Below are positions 8,363 through 16,365 of a stretch of DNA of 64,000 nt, in pieces (position 1 is the first letter of the stretch; every line of letters starts with the position of its first letter). The stretch is from Flavobacterium sp. 1355 (GTDB taxonomy: Bacteria > Bacteroidota > Bacteroidia > Flavobacteriales > Flavobacteriaceae): the NCBI RefSeq assembly GCF_017833415.1, contig NZ_JAFICC010000005.1, forward strand, positions 186,001 through 250,000, read 5' to 3'. Below the pieces are notes generated by a model. It had not been told where the DNA came from. It ran no database searches and was given only the letters and a program-made list of their open reading frames with translations. Made by a program: the position numbers and the translations under genes.

Positions 8363-8481
8363 GCCAGTAACCAATTTATACCAGCCATAAAATGGTACCA
8401 ATATGGCATTTTCAGCTGGCTTGTGCAATTAGTAAGCTTTTAGCGAATATAAGAATAATATTAAATCTTTTTGATTTAATG
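8363..8481 (-). repeat. attC-like block, type B
   Basis: Begins with the core GCCAGTAAC, followed by CCAGCCATAAAATGGTACC, CAGCTGGCTTGTGCAATTAG and GCGAATATAAGAATAATATT. Close to the copies at 6785 and 15997. Confidence 0.6.
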
Positions 8482-8597
8482 ACCGGGTTGCTGGCAGTAA
8501 AATTGCACTGCTGCTGATCGATGCGGCCATAGCTGTTTTGGTTATTGGAGGATCTTTGTTTTGTTGTTCACGAAAAATAATGCTTTTTCTTTTTTTG

Positions 8598-8709
8598 ATA
8601 TTTTTTAGGAGCTCTTCCCGCTATTCGCTTCAATCTTTTGCGCCGAAACCCGGCACAAAAAGATTTCCACTTCTCTCGGGGCTAGGAAGGTAAAGCCGTT
8701 TTTTACTGG
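8598..8709 (-). repeat. attC-like block, type T
   Basis: Second copy of the block at 7490-7609, with GGAGCTCTTCCCGCTATTCG, the GCGCCG...CGGCAC hairpin and TCGGGGCTAGGAAGG. Its right core is poorly preserved (GTTTTTTACTGGC). Confidence 0.45.
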
Positions 8710-8721
8710 CTGCCATTTTAT

Positions 8722-8991
8722 TTAGGGTGTTTTCTTCTTCGAGTCTTTTGTCTCTATCTTTCTTTTGGGAAGTATAATTCGATTACTAACCAGCGATACA
8801 ATTAAAATAAGTATTCCAAAAAATAAAGCTCCATTTCTGTCAATTGATTCGGCGTTCATGCCAGTTCCTAAACGGGTTTTGTAGGACTGGCCAGTGGACA
8901 GAAAATTATTTAACTTCATATAAACGCCAACTGCAAGAAGCAGCAAGCCTATAAAAAAACATAAACCGGGAAATATCTTTGTTGAATACAT
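8722..8991 (-). CDS. Unknown two-helix membrane protein
   Basis: An 89-residue protein with two membrane helices (about residues 7-25 and 54-72), joined by a loop rich in Ser, Thr and Gly, and a strongly basic C-terminal tail (PKRKIETKDSKKKTP). Family not recognised. Cassette boundaries here are weaker than for its neighbours. Confidence 0.55.
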   Translation of the reverse strand: MYSTKIFPGLCFFIGLLLLAVGVYMKLNNFLSTGQSYKTRLGTGMNAESIDRNGALFFGILILIVSLVSNRIILPKRKIETKDSKKKTP

Positions 8992-9023
8992 CGAAATTGT
9001 TTTAGAAATACTTTGTGGATTTT

Positions 9024-9070
9024 GCCTGGGTATAATTTAATTGCAAAAATCCGTTGTAGTAGTTATGGGC
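9024..9070 (-). repeat. Short attC-like block
   Basis: Carries the type-A right end AATCCGTTGTAGTAGTTATGGGC, with the core GTTATGGGC at 9062-9070, but lacks the long body. The left boundary near TATAAT is uncertain. Confidence 0.45.
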
Positions 9071-9075
9071 TGTTT

Positions 9076-9621
9076 TTATTTTTTAGTATTGTTTTCGATT
9101 TCCATTAAACAGTCTTCAATTGTCTCAACAACGAAGTTCTTATCAATATTTATGGAAAACATTTCGCCAATTTTATCCACTGGACAAGGATCTCTTAAGC
9201 CTTCCCAAAGAAATTTTATTTCACCATTATCTTCTGTCATTGCAATCAAATAGGCATCTGTTGTTTCATCAATTGAAATATGACAATTGCTCCAAATTTC
9301 ATTATCTAAAACTGGTAAATAACTATATTCGGTACTATAATGTTCTTCTTGTTGATTAGCTTTCCATATTAGTTCAAATAGTTCTCTGTCATTTCGATTA
9401 TTAAATTCTTCGTGATATAAGGAGCTTGAATTATTTTCTATTCTGTCTTTAAGTTTTTTAAGTGAATTTTTCCAGCTACTCAAATAACAAGTTTCATTCT
9501 CGTCACCGATTATTTCCCCACCAAACACTAAATGGCAAAATGCGAAATTTGAATTGTTAAGGATAGGTATATATCGTAGGGCAAATTTTTTTTTCATCTC
9601 CAATATATTTTTTGTTTTCAT
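9076..9621 (-). CDS. Unknown cytosolic protein
   Basis: A 181-residue acidic protein without signal or membrane segments. It contains a central DAYLIAMTEDNGEIKFLWEG strand pair and an acidic helix near the end (ETIEDCLMEIENN). The size and character recall immunity-type proteins, but I cannot place it in a family. A second ATG 24 bases downstream (MKKKFALRY) could be the true start. The flanking cores pair only 6 of 9. Confidence 0.6.
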   Translation of the reverse strand: MKTKNILEMKKKFALRYIPILNNSNFAFCHLVFGGEIIGDENETCYLSSWKNSLKKLKDRIENNSSSLYHEEFNNRNDRELFELIWKANQQEEHYSTEYSYLPVLDNEIWSNCHISIDETTDAYLIAMTEDNGEIKFLWEGLRDPCPVDKIGEMFSINIDKNFVVETIEDCLMEIENNTKK

Positions 9622-9645
9622 TTTTCATTTTTTCAGGGCACAATA

Positions 9646-9805
9646 GGCACTAACGTTTTGGGACTACCCTCGTGTTGGGACTAAATTAGGCCCGTTCTTA
9701 GGATTTGCCATACGAGCTTAGCGAATACAGGGAGTAAATCATCCTAAATACAAACCAATTTTCCATTAAGCCAATTTTCCAAATCCATTTTTGTACCTGT
9801 TAACA
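9646..9805 (-). repeat. attC-like block, type A
   Basis: From the core GGCACTAAC to GTTAACA. It contains the type-A series GTTGGGACTAAATTAGGCCC, TTAGGATTTGCCA, AAATCATCC and CCATTAAGCCAATT. Confidence 0.6.
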
Positions 9806-9813
9806 AACGTATT

Positions 9814-10336
9814 TTATTCAATATTATGTTTTACGATTTTATTTCCCCAACCATTAAATTCAGAAAATCTAAATTGGATAAAACTATTCACATCAGGCAT
9901 TTTTAATAATAATTTTTCCGTTATTTTATAAACTTCAATTGTTGGCTTTAAACTATGAGAGCTATATTCTCCTGTACCGCCATATAAATTAGAAGTTCCT
10001 ATTTCGATTGTTTCTGAAATCAGTTTAATTAAATCCTTATATAGATTTTGATAGATTTTTTTTTAATTCTTTATATTCTGCAGCATCTATTGTTGGGAAA
10101 TCGTTTGGAAATTTTTCGTATTCCACCCCTAGGATGTTCGTTGGATTTAAATCACTAATTTTTTCATCCCAAAGGTTTAAACTTTCAGACTCCGTAAATT
10201 CCCATAACAGGGTTAAAAGTTTGTCAATACTGTCGATTTCTATTTTGTTTTCTGAAACATAGCTCTCAATACATTTTACGCCAAAAGCAAACCTGCCTCT
10301 TATTGAAATTTTTTTAAATACTGTTTCTATGTCCAT
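9814..10336 (-). pseudogene. Unknown cassette gene, frameshifted in an A run
   Basis: The frame from 10336 gives 99 residues and stops at 10037. It is interrupted at a run of nine A on the coding strand (about 10057-10065). Removing one A joins it to an open frame that reads KKIYQNLYKDLIKLISETIE and continues without stop for about 80 residues to a TAA at 9814-9816, giving about 173 residues in all. The restored product is an acidic soluble protein with Trp and Phe patterns like immunity proteins; family not recognised. Boundary cores pair 8 of 10 and enclose the restored gene, not the short frame. A sequencing error in the A run is possible. Confidence 0.7.
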
Positions 10337-10348
10337 CTATGGTAATTT

Positions 10349-10377
10349 GTTTGCTAAGGTCATTGTAGCTGTAAGCA
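10349..10377 (-). repeat. Minimal attC-like block
   Basis: Only about 29 bases: core GTTTGCTAAG (10349-10358), CATTGTAGCT, then core GTAAGCA (10371-10377). Like the block at 4791-4817 it keeps both ends without a body. Confidence 0.5.
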
Positions 10378-10390
10378 GTAGTTATTTAAA

Positions 10391-10948
10391 TTAGTCGATT
10401 ATTCTATATCCATTCTTTTCAAAATTTGATTTTATCTCAATATGACCATCTCCGAAATCTTCATTGTCATATTTATATCCGTAAATTTTATAGAATATTT
10501 TTGAAATTTCCTTTTGTTTAAAACCGATTTCTAAAATCTTATTTTCTTTATCAGGGAATATTTTTAATTCATTCCAATATTTGTTATAATCTATTGGAAG
10601 AGCAAAATAAAGTTTTCTTGTCCTATTTTTGTTTGTTGTTTCAATTTTATAAAGCTGTTGGTCTTTTCCCTTAAAATCTACCAACTTATCAGCAATTAAA
10701 TTTACCGTAACAAGATATTTTCTCTTTTCCTCACTTATTTCGAGTTTTGCAGATGACAAAATTGTATTTTCAAATGGTGGAGGATGTTGCACATCCTTAA
10801 CACAAAGACAGGCATCATCTTTTGAGACTACAGTTTTAGTTGACTTTGCGGATTTTTTCTGTTCATCAACATTTTTACAAGACTCATTTAATAAGCTTAA
10901 GAATAATATCGTGATTATAAATAATCTGTTTAATAGTTGTCTTTTCAT
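10391..10948 (-). CDS. Unknown lipoprotein
   Basis: A 185-residue protein with a lipoprotein signal (LLNESC|K, Cys at residue 23). After a Lys/Ser-rich linker comes a C-x-C pair (ACLCVKDVQ) and a beta-rich domain of about 130 residues. Outer-envelope protein of unknown role. The cassette cores GTAAGCAGTA (10371-10380) and TACTGCTAAC (10971-10980) pair 9 of 10. Confidence 0.65.
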   Translation of the reverse strand: MKRQLLNRLFIITILFLSLLNESCKNVDEQKKSAKSTKTVVSKDDACLCVKDVQHPPPFENTILSSAKLEISEEKRKYLVTVNLIADKLVDFKGKDQQLYKIETTNKNRTRKLYFALPIDYNKYWNELKIFPDKENKILEIGFKQKEISKIFYKIYGYKYDNEDFGDGHIEIKSNFEKNGYRIID

Positions 10949-10970
10949 TATGATTCTCTTCTTCTATAAT

Positions 10971-11131
10971 TACTGCTAACGTTCTCGCACTAAAAGCAGT
11001 TTGGGATTAATTAAGCTCTATTTTCGGATTTGCCACTCGAGCGAAGCGAACAGGCGAAGCAAATCTTCCAAATACAAACCAATTTTTTTTAAGCCAAATC
11101 CCCAAATTGCTTATAGCATGTGTTACTGGAG
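10971..11131 (-). repeat. attC-like block, type A
   Basis: From TACTGCTAAC to GTTACTGGAG. It contains AAGCAGTTTGGGATTAATTA, TTTTCGGATTTGCCA, the GAGCGAAGCGAACAGGCGAA segment and a weak right arm (CCCCAAATTGCTTATAGC). Confidence 0.65.
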
Positions 11132-11235
11132 GCTTGTTTTGTCGAAATTACAATTGAACCGTAAATTTTTCACGCTTCTGTTGGTGAATTCCAACTTTTA
11201 AATTTATTCAAAACTTGTTATATTTCCACACTTCA

Positions 11236-11538
11236 TTAATGTGCTGGTCTATGAATTGAAAGTATTACAAAAAGAACAACAGGTAAATATGAAATTGTAA
11301 TTATAAAAAAGTAATACCAATTTTTATGGTTATTTTTATAATACTCGAAAGCAAAAAGTATTATTGATAATATTGTAAAAACTATAGGTAAATAGAATAA
11401 AATTAATTCTCCAAAGAAATAAGGTAAATTAACCACAAACCAACCTCCATTATTTCCAAAAGTCAGAAATAGTAAAAAAATAATAAGATTTAAAATTCCA
11501 AAGCTTGTTAAGACTTTCTCAATTATTTTTAATTTCAT
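11236..11538 (-). CDS. Unknown three-helix membrane protein
   Basis: About 100 residues from the second ATG (MKLKIIEKV); the frame also opens six codons earlier. Three membrane helices fill most of the protein. Family not recognised. It sits in a cassette of about 600 bases bounded by a perfect 10-base complementary pair (11122-11131 and 11714-11723), with about 100 non-coding bases on the 3' side and 160 on the 5' side. A 16-base direct repeat, TTTTCACGCTTCTGTT, lies on both sides of the gene (11167-11182 and 11629-11644). Confidence 0.6.
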   Translation of the reverse strand: MKLKIIEKVLTSFGILNLIIFLLFLTFGNNGGWFVVNLPYFFGELILFYLPIVFTILSIILFAFEYYKNNHKNWYYFFIITISYLPVVLFVILSIHRPAH

Positions 11539-11713
11539 ATTACTTTCATCTATCAATTATATATTTTTTTGTCAGTTCGGTTATGCATCTTATTTTTTAA
11601 ACTCTTTAAAATTGACTTTGCTTTTCAATTTTCACGCTTCTGTTTTGTTAACTTCTTGCGGAAACAAATGTATATTTTCTAATTGTTTTTATCTGCGTAA
11701 TTTCGGCACAAGT

Positions 11714-11848
11714 CTCCAGTAACGTCTCGCTACTACAGCAGGTTTGGGACTAAATTAAGCCCATTCTTCGGATTTGCCAAATCATCCCAAATACAAAACC
11801 AATATCCCATTAAGCCAATTGCCAAATCCGTTGTAGTACTTGTTACCA
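11714..11848 (-). repeat. attC-like block, type A
   Basis: The clearest two-armed copy. The left arm runs from CTCCAGTAAC through TACTACAGCAGGTTTGGG. The right arm ends CCAAATCCGTTGTAGTACTTGTTAC. Arms pair except for a 4-base excess beside the core on the left, which is the spacer asymmetry expected of an attC hairpin. Confidence 0.7.
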
Positions 11849-11853
11849 AAAGT

Positions 11854-12630
11854 CTATTTCCTATAAAAGAAATATGCATCTTCTATTGTTGGTTGCCAAT
11901 TCAAGTTTTTTAATTTCTTTAGTTTCAACTTCTCAAATATTTTTTTAGAACCTTGAATTTTCATTGTGAATTGATTGTGATCTCCCATGTTTTTTTCATT
12001 CAGTTCATAAGAAACACTGAATTCATTTTTATTTGCAATTTTTTCAATAAATGGTTCTAAATATTCACTGATTTTTTTGGGACTAGAAAACTCTTCCGAT
12101 TTTTTGAATTCTATCTCAAAGCTTCCCTCGTATTTAAATTGTGGTCCATAATCAAACAAGAATGCGGTATTCTTTTTTTGTGCAATTAAATACTCCTGAT
12201 ATTCCAATTTACTTTTAAACTCTTTAATTTCGTATACATAATCAAAGGGATTTGTTGCGTTTAGCATGGCAATTTGAGATATGTCAAATTTATATGTATG
12301 ACCGTCATGCGTCATTGCACTTTTTTGAGTGGGATTTATTGTCCAAGATCCAATTTCATCATAATTCTTAACAATAGTGAGTTTAAAACAAGGATTTTCG
12401 ATTGAATTTTTAACTTCATCACCAAGACTTATGTTCCTTTTGAAATTTTCAATTGAAATTGAGTCTTCAATTACAAAATTGAATTTTTCGTAAGTCTTTT
12501 TTTTATCATACTGGGGATATCTACCAATGATTTTAGTATTTGAATCCACTTTTAATGTGTCAAATAATTTTTTTTGACTAAATGTCAAACTTGTCGAGAA
12601 GATGCAAATTAATAGTAGTGTTTTTTTCAT
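11854..12630 (-). CDS. Unknown secreted protein
   Basis: A 258-residue protein with a signal peptide (to about residue 18, TFSQ|K). The mature part is charged and mixed alpha/beta, with a mid HDGHTYKFDISQIAML segment and a Lys-rich C-terminus. Family not recognised. Cassette cores GTTACCAAAA (11842-11851) and TTCTGGTAAC (12643-12652) pair 9 of 10. Confidence 0.65.
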   Translation of the reverse strand: MKKTLLLICIFSTSLTFSQKKLFDTLKVDSNTKIIGRYPQYDKKKTYEKFNFVIEDSISIENFKRNISLGDEVKNSIENPCFKLTIVKNYDEIGSWTINPTQKSAMTHDGHTYKFDISQIAMLNATNPFDYVYEIKEFKSKLEYQEYLIAQKKNTAFLFDYGPQFKYEGSFEIEFKKSEEFSSPKKISEYLEPFIEKIANKNEFSVSYELNEKNMGDHNQFTMKIQGSKKIFEKLKLKKLKNLNWQPTIEDAYFFYRK

Positions 12631-12642
12631 TTGTTTGATAGA

Positions 12643-12780
12643 TTCTGGTAACTAAATTTATATAAGCCATAAATGGCATCAATATGGCTTTCAGTAGTTG
12701 ACTTTGTGCCATTAGTAAGATTTTTAAGCGAATATAAGAAATAATACCAAACCTTTGTAGCTGTGCGGCAATAGCTGTCA
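12643..12780 (-). repeat. attC-like block, type B
   Basis: Core TTCTGGTAAC, then AAGCCATAAATGGCATCAA, TATGGCTTTCAGTAGTTGAC and AAGCGAATATAAGAAATAAT, ending in GCGGCAATAGCTG. Confidence 0.55.
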
Positions 12781-13297
12781 CTAAATATTCTTAGCCCCTG
12801 TCCTTGACAATACATGGTTGGTTAAGGTGGCCAACTTTTGGAATTCATGCCCGATGATGCATGCTTCTTTTTCCCTACTACTGTTACCCATACGTACCGC
12901 AATTGCTTCCCTTTTACTTTTTATCAAAGACCTGTATGCTTTTGTTTTATTTCAGCAGCAAAGGTAGTACGAGTCCATAAGCCAAAGCAAGACAGTGCCT
13001 TTGTCTTGCCCAAAAATCTCCACCATGCGGCAGATTGATCGCAAGATGCTATATAAAGACGCGTTAAATTGATAACGGTCTTTTACAGGTCTAAAATTCC
13101 GGTCATTAAAATTTTCGCTGGGAAGATTTAGTATTGCCCGCGGATCCATTACCTGTTTCATTTCTGGTAATTTCATCTTCTTTAAGCTCCTCATTGCCAA
13201 GCTGCAATCCAAAGTATAAAAGCCTGTCAGTTTATTTTTATTCAATAACTTTCCTATAAGACAATTGCACAGATCAGTTGTAATGGCTCTTACCTGC
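12781..13297. other. Gene-free stretch with a decayed NLPSENFN fragment
   Basis: About 500 bases between the type-B block and the next gene. 13100-13210 repeats the coding pattern of the 6898-7398 frame (LGNEELKEDEI then NLPSENFN, in shifted frames), so it is a broken copy. The rest shows no convincing gene. CTTACCTGC at 13289-13297 is the boundary core of the next cassette. Confidence 0.5.
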
Positions 13298-13303
13298 TGG
13301 AGA

Positions 13304-14083
13304 TTATGTCCATTGTGAAATTTGATATACAAAATCGTTTTCTTTGTCCCAAAACAAATATAATTCGGCTGTCCCGTTAGTAAAATCACTTTCAGAAACA
13401 CTCCCAATAAAAATCATATTTTCATAATTTAGTTTTTCCGGTGCCTGGATCCAATTCGGCCTGGCAAATATGTTTTTTATAATTTCGCTTTTATCTTTTC
13501 CATCGGAATGAAATTTCTTTATAACTTCTTCTTTTGTTGTTGTCAATCCGATAAATGTTTCAGGATAAGTAAAGTCTGAATTTATATTGTTGAATTTTTC
13601 GAATTTCTTTTTGGTATAAAGATACTTTGTGATTTTTTCGAAATAATAGCCAGATTCCACTTTGTCAAAATTCTTGTTGGCAGAGTGCACTAATTCACAG
13701 CCTTTGGATAATGTGTCTGCAAATTCCTTATTGCTTTTCGGTGTTAAGTAGTAATCTAAATTCTCAATAAAATTACTTTCAATGATTTGGTAAGCTCTTT
13801 TTAATTCACTGATAAATGGAAAATTCAAATTTGATAAATAGGAATATTTATTATTTTTATATTTAAAGCGGATAACTCTGGGGTCAGGCCTATTATCATC
13901 GAAATAGTCTTCGATATAACTTCCAGTATCCCAGACTGAAATAAAATGAAATGAATTATTGTTCAGAACAGGATGATTTTTAAAAGTAATAGACACCAGA
14001 GGTGTAAAAACATATTTTTCATTCGGACTACTTATCTCGAAAATATCTTCTATTAAAGGAAATGGTTTATTTTCGTATTTCAT
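13304..14083 (-). CDS. Unknown cytosolic protein
   Basis: 259 residues from the ATG at 14083 (MKYENKPFPL). The frame is open a further 35 codons upstream, but those codons read through the attC-like block and its core GCTAGTAAG (14127-14135), so the internal start was chosen. No signal peptide. The C-terminus has the motif AELYLFWDKENDFVYQIS, seen in soluble immunity-like families, but I cannot name one. Cores CTTACCTGC and GCTAGTAAG pair 7 of 9. Confidence 0.65.
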   Translation of the reverse strand: MKYENKPFPLIEDIFEISSPNEKYVFTPLVSITFKNHPVLNNNSFHFISVWDTGSYIEDYFDDNRPDPRVIRFKYKNNKYSYLSNLNFPFISELKRAYQIIESNFIENLDYYLTPKSNKEFADTLSKGCELVHSANKNFDKVESGYYFEKITKYLYTKKKFEKFNNINSDFTYPETFIGLTTTKEEVIKKFHSDGKDKSEIIKNIFARPNWIQAPEKLNYENMIFIGSVSESDFTNGTAELYLFWDKENDFVYQISQWT

Positions 14084-14126
14084 ATTTTTGATTAAAAACT
14101 TGAATTCTGGATTTTTGTCGGTGTTT

Positions 14127-14239
14127 GCTAGTAAGGTTCTATCTCTTGGCGAGCTTGGGGAATAAGATGCGGGATTTTTCAAAAACAAACCAGCTTTCCA
14201 TTAAAAACTATTGTCCGAATCAGTTGTAGCTGTTGTAAT
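14127..14239 (-). repeat. attC-like block, type A variant
   Basis: From GCTAGTAAG to GTTGTAAT. Shares TTGGCGAGCTTGGGG, AAGATGCGGGATTTTT and AAACCAGCTTTCCATTAA with the next block at 15251-15385, and the GAATCAGTTGTAGCTGTT end with all type-A copies. Confidence 0.6.
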
Positions 14240-14242
14240 AAG

Positions 14243-15238
14243 TTAATTTTCAATTGTAATGGTTAATGGAATATCAACTAAAAAATCAACTTTTATTCCT
14301 TTATTAATTGCTGGTTCTGTTATATTTAGTTCATTTATACTGTTCATTATTTCCTCACAAAGTTTGGTGTTTTTGTGGGATACTTTAATGTTAATAATTT
14401 CTGCATTTTTATCTATAACAAACTTTAAAAAAACACGGTGCGCACCAGCAGTCAAACCGAAAGCTTCGAAGTCTATATCATTGGAAATATGGCCTGCGAT
14501 ACTTCTTTTTAAACATTCCATTGATTTATCATTTTCAGTGGAGCATTTTTCTATAACAGGAACTTGCTGCACATTACTCGACTGAAATAAATTTTTACTG
14601 TCTATTTCCCTAAATATCAATTCTTTCTTGGGTATCAATTCTCCCTTTAGTTTTTTTTCTCCTTCATTTCTTTGATACCCTAAGATAATAATATACTCTT
14701 TTTTTTTCCTTTTAAGCTCGATGGAAACCTCCCTGTCCCCTTTCTCTTCATAAAATGTATCACTGTATCCGGCAGTTATAGTACCATCATCAAAATAATT
14801 TCTGAAATGATACGGTTTCTCAGATACTATTTTTATTATTTCATTTTTTTTAACCTGATAGAATTCTTTAGCAGTTGTAACATTTGAAAAATGATGGTAG
14901 GTCCAGACAATGAGTAAATTCTGGTAATAGTTATCATTTTCTATAAAGCTGCTTCCAGTTGATAATTGAATTTTTATGCTGTCAGCCAAAGTGTTCCCTA
15001 ATGTTTTTACATCTAAATAACCGGAAAATGTTTTAATAACTTTATTGTTTTGCGAAACAGTTCTATTTGTACTTTCTTCTATGAAGCCATATTTTTTAAT
15101 TGAGCAGTAAATACTATCCCTGCCTGATTCTAATGGCAGATTAAAGAATAATTTGTTGATGTCCTTTTGAGCATATGAATTTAACAGGTTCAAAAAATAT
15201 ATCAGAATAATTAATATGTTTCTGTTTTGTGATTTCAT
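14243..15238 (-). CDS. Secreted protein with TonB C-terminal-like domain
   Basis: A 331-residue protein with a signal peptide (to about residue 23). The first 200 residues are of unknown type. The C-terminal 110 residues look like the TonB C-terminal domain that many flavobacterial envelope proteins carry: VPVIEKC, then a Cys pair region, RVFLKFVIDKNAEIINIKVS, and a closing IPLTI. In true TonB this domain contacts outer-membrane transporters, but this protein lacks the N-terminal anchor and Pro-rich linker, so it is not an energy transducer of the usual build. It is one cassette gene; its own boundary pairing is unclear. Confidence 0.65.
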   Translation of the reverse strand: MKSQNRNILIILIYFLNLLNSYAQKDINKLFFNLPLESGRDSIYCSIKKYGFIEESTNRTVSQNNKVIKTFSGYLDVKTLGNTLADSIKIQLSTGSSFIENDNYYQNLLIVWTYHHFSNVTTAKEFYQVKKNEIIKIVSEKPYHFRNYFDDGTITAGYSDTFYEEKGDREVSIELKRKKKEYIIILGYQRNEGEKKLKGELIPKKELIFREIDSKNLFQSSNVQQVPVIEKCSTENDKSMECLKRSIAGHISNDIDFEAFGLTAGAHRVFLKFVIDKNAEIINIKVSHKNTKLCEEIMNSINELNITEPAINKGIKVDFLVDIPLTITIEN

Positions 15239-15250
15239 TTTTTAGTAATT

Positions 15251-15385
15251 GGCTACATCGTTTTGTCCCTTGGCCCTGTTTGGGGATTAAAGATGCGGGA
15301 TTTTTTGGTTAAACACAAATTTTCCAAATACAAAACCAACTTTCCATTTAGCCTAAACCCCAATCTCGCCGAAGGGCTGTTAGCG
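15251..15385 (-). repeat. attC-like block, type A variant
   Basis: From about GGCTACATCG to GTTAGCG (15379-15385). Contains CCTGTTTGGGGATTAAAGAT, ACAAAACCAACTTTCCATTT and CCGAAGGGCTGTTAGCG. Confidence 0.55.
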
Positions 15386-15391
15386 TCTGAC

Positions 15392-15970
15392 TTAATCTAT
15401 TTGAGAGGGTCTATCTAAAATATGTATTTGAAGCCTTTCATTTTCGGGATTATAACCTAAAGATTTTAAGTTTTCAATTGTAATAGTATTCCGTATGTCG
15501 ATCATTATATTTCTTAATTGCTCGCGAGTAATTTTTTTTGAAGCTGTTTTTTGTTTGAGTAAAATATTTTCATAAATCGAAAAGTATTCTACATATTTAG
15601 AAATTTTATCATTGAAACTTATATAAATATATTTTTCATTATTATCCTTGATAGTAAATTTTTGTTTTTTAGGCTTAGAATTTATAATGGTTTGTAAAAC
15701 ATATGTTCCATCTGGTAATTTAAGAGAAAGCGAAGAATCTTCATTTCTGTTCTTGGGGCTTTTAAACAGGACAGAATCATTGAGCTTTATTTCAAAGTAT
15801 AAGTATTCACTTCTTAGGTCATTCCACAAAAATAGTTGACTTTCTCTAATTTCTTTTTTTCTTCCCAAAGCATACACCATAACAAGTGCAATTAGACACA
15901 ATAGTACTATGTTAACAGAAATAATCTTTATATGAGATTGAATTGCAAAAATATTTTTAGAGTGGTCCAT
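15392..15970 (-). CDS. Unknown membrane-anchored protein
   Basis: A 192-residue protein with one N-terminal membrane helix (about residues 16-35), preceded by a short cytosolic tail, and a periplasmic domain of about 150 residues. The region LKLPDGTYVLQTIINSKPK is a short beta-sandwich-like segment. Family not recognised. It is the first gene of the minus-strand array. Cores GTTAGCG (15379-15385) and CGCTGAC (15999-16005) pair 6 of 7. Confidence 0.6.
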   Translation of the reverse strand: MDHSKNIFAIQSHIKIISVNIVLLCLIALVMVYALGRKKEIRESQLFLWNDLRSEYLYFEIKLNDSVLFKSPKNRNEDSSLSLKLPDGTYVLQTIINSKPKKQKFTIKDNNEKYIYISFNDKISKYVEYFSIYENILLKQKTASKKITREQLRNIMIDIRNTITIENLKSLGYNPENERLQIHILDRPSQID

Positions 15971-15996
15971 TTTGATCTCTTTTTGGTTTGAAGTTT

Positions 15997-16114
15997 GCCG
16001 CTGACTTGTTTATCGGGCCCACAAATGGCACCAATGATACTTTTTTTAGCTGGTTTTGTGCAATGATAAGCTTTTTAGGGAATATAGGAATAATATTAAA
16101 TCTTTGATTTAATG
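15997..16114 (-). repeat. attC-like block, type B
   Basis: Core GCCGCTGAC, then CACAAATGGCACCAATGATA, TTAGCTGGTTTTGTGCAATG, and TAGGGAATATAGGAATAATA. It marks the upstream end of the array. Confidence 0.55.
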
Positions 16115-16161
16115 ATAATGAACCTGGTTGACGGCAGTATCGTTGTACTGCTGTTGATTGA

Positions 16162-16268
16162 AATGCAACACGGAACATCTATTTTGTATCTACACCTTTT
16201 TTTTACGATGGTATTTCGAAGTATAGTTTTTTTTGTGTAAAGCGTTGATTTAAAATGTTTTGTTTATT
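16162..16268. repeat. Direct repeat, copy 1
   Basis: About 107 bases beginning near TGTTGATT, with GCAACACGGAACATCTATTT, GTATTTCGAAGT and GTAAAGCGTTGATT. A second copy with a few differences lies at 21050-21160 in the same orientation. The pair encloses the lipoprotein and SPFH genes. Confidence 0.7.
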
Positions 16269-16365
16269 GTTAATGCATAAATATCCCATAATCAAACAAG
16301 AAGTCAGCAATTCTGATTAAAAAGAAATAAGTAAGTTTGCAGACTAAAATAAACCATAAACTAAT

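Larger units (their letters stand above)
4791..16005 (-). mobile_element. Integron-like gene cassette array without integrase
   Basis: Thirteen genes in a row on the minus strand, nearly all unknown and most secreted, lipoprotein or membrane, are each separated by a related non-coding block. Blocks run from (R)YYYAAC to GTTRRR(Y) and have imperfectly complementary arms with an unpaired spacer near the ends. Within a cassette the two boundary cores are complementary: GTTGGGCGAC/GTCGCCCAAC around the FISUMP gene and GTTACTGGAG/CTCCAGTAAC around 11236-11538 are perfect. This is the arrangement of integron cassettes with attC sites. No IntI-type gene is in the window, so the closest known category is a cluster of attC sites lacking an integrase. 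That these blocks recombine is inference. Confidence 0.65.

Noticed and set aside
12952..13407. Minus-strand frame of 151 codons
   Set aside because: It runs through the decayed repeat copy and out of frame into the real gene at 13304-14083.
4791..16005. Array spacers as ordinary terminators
   Set aside because: They lack T runs after the stems, differ widely in length, and the complementary cores belong to the two ends of the same gene unit rather than to one hairpin next to a stop codon.
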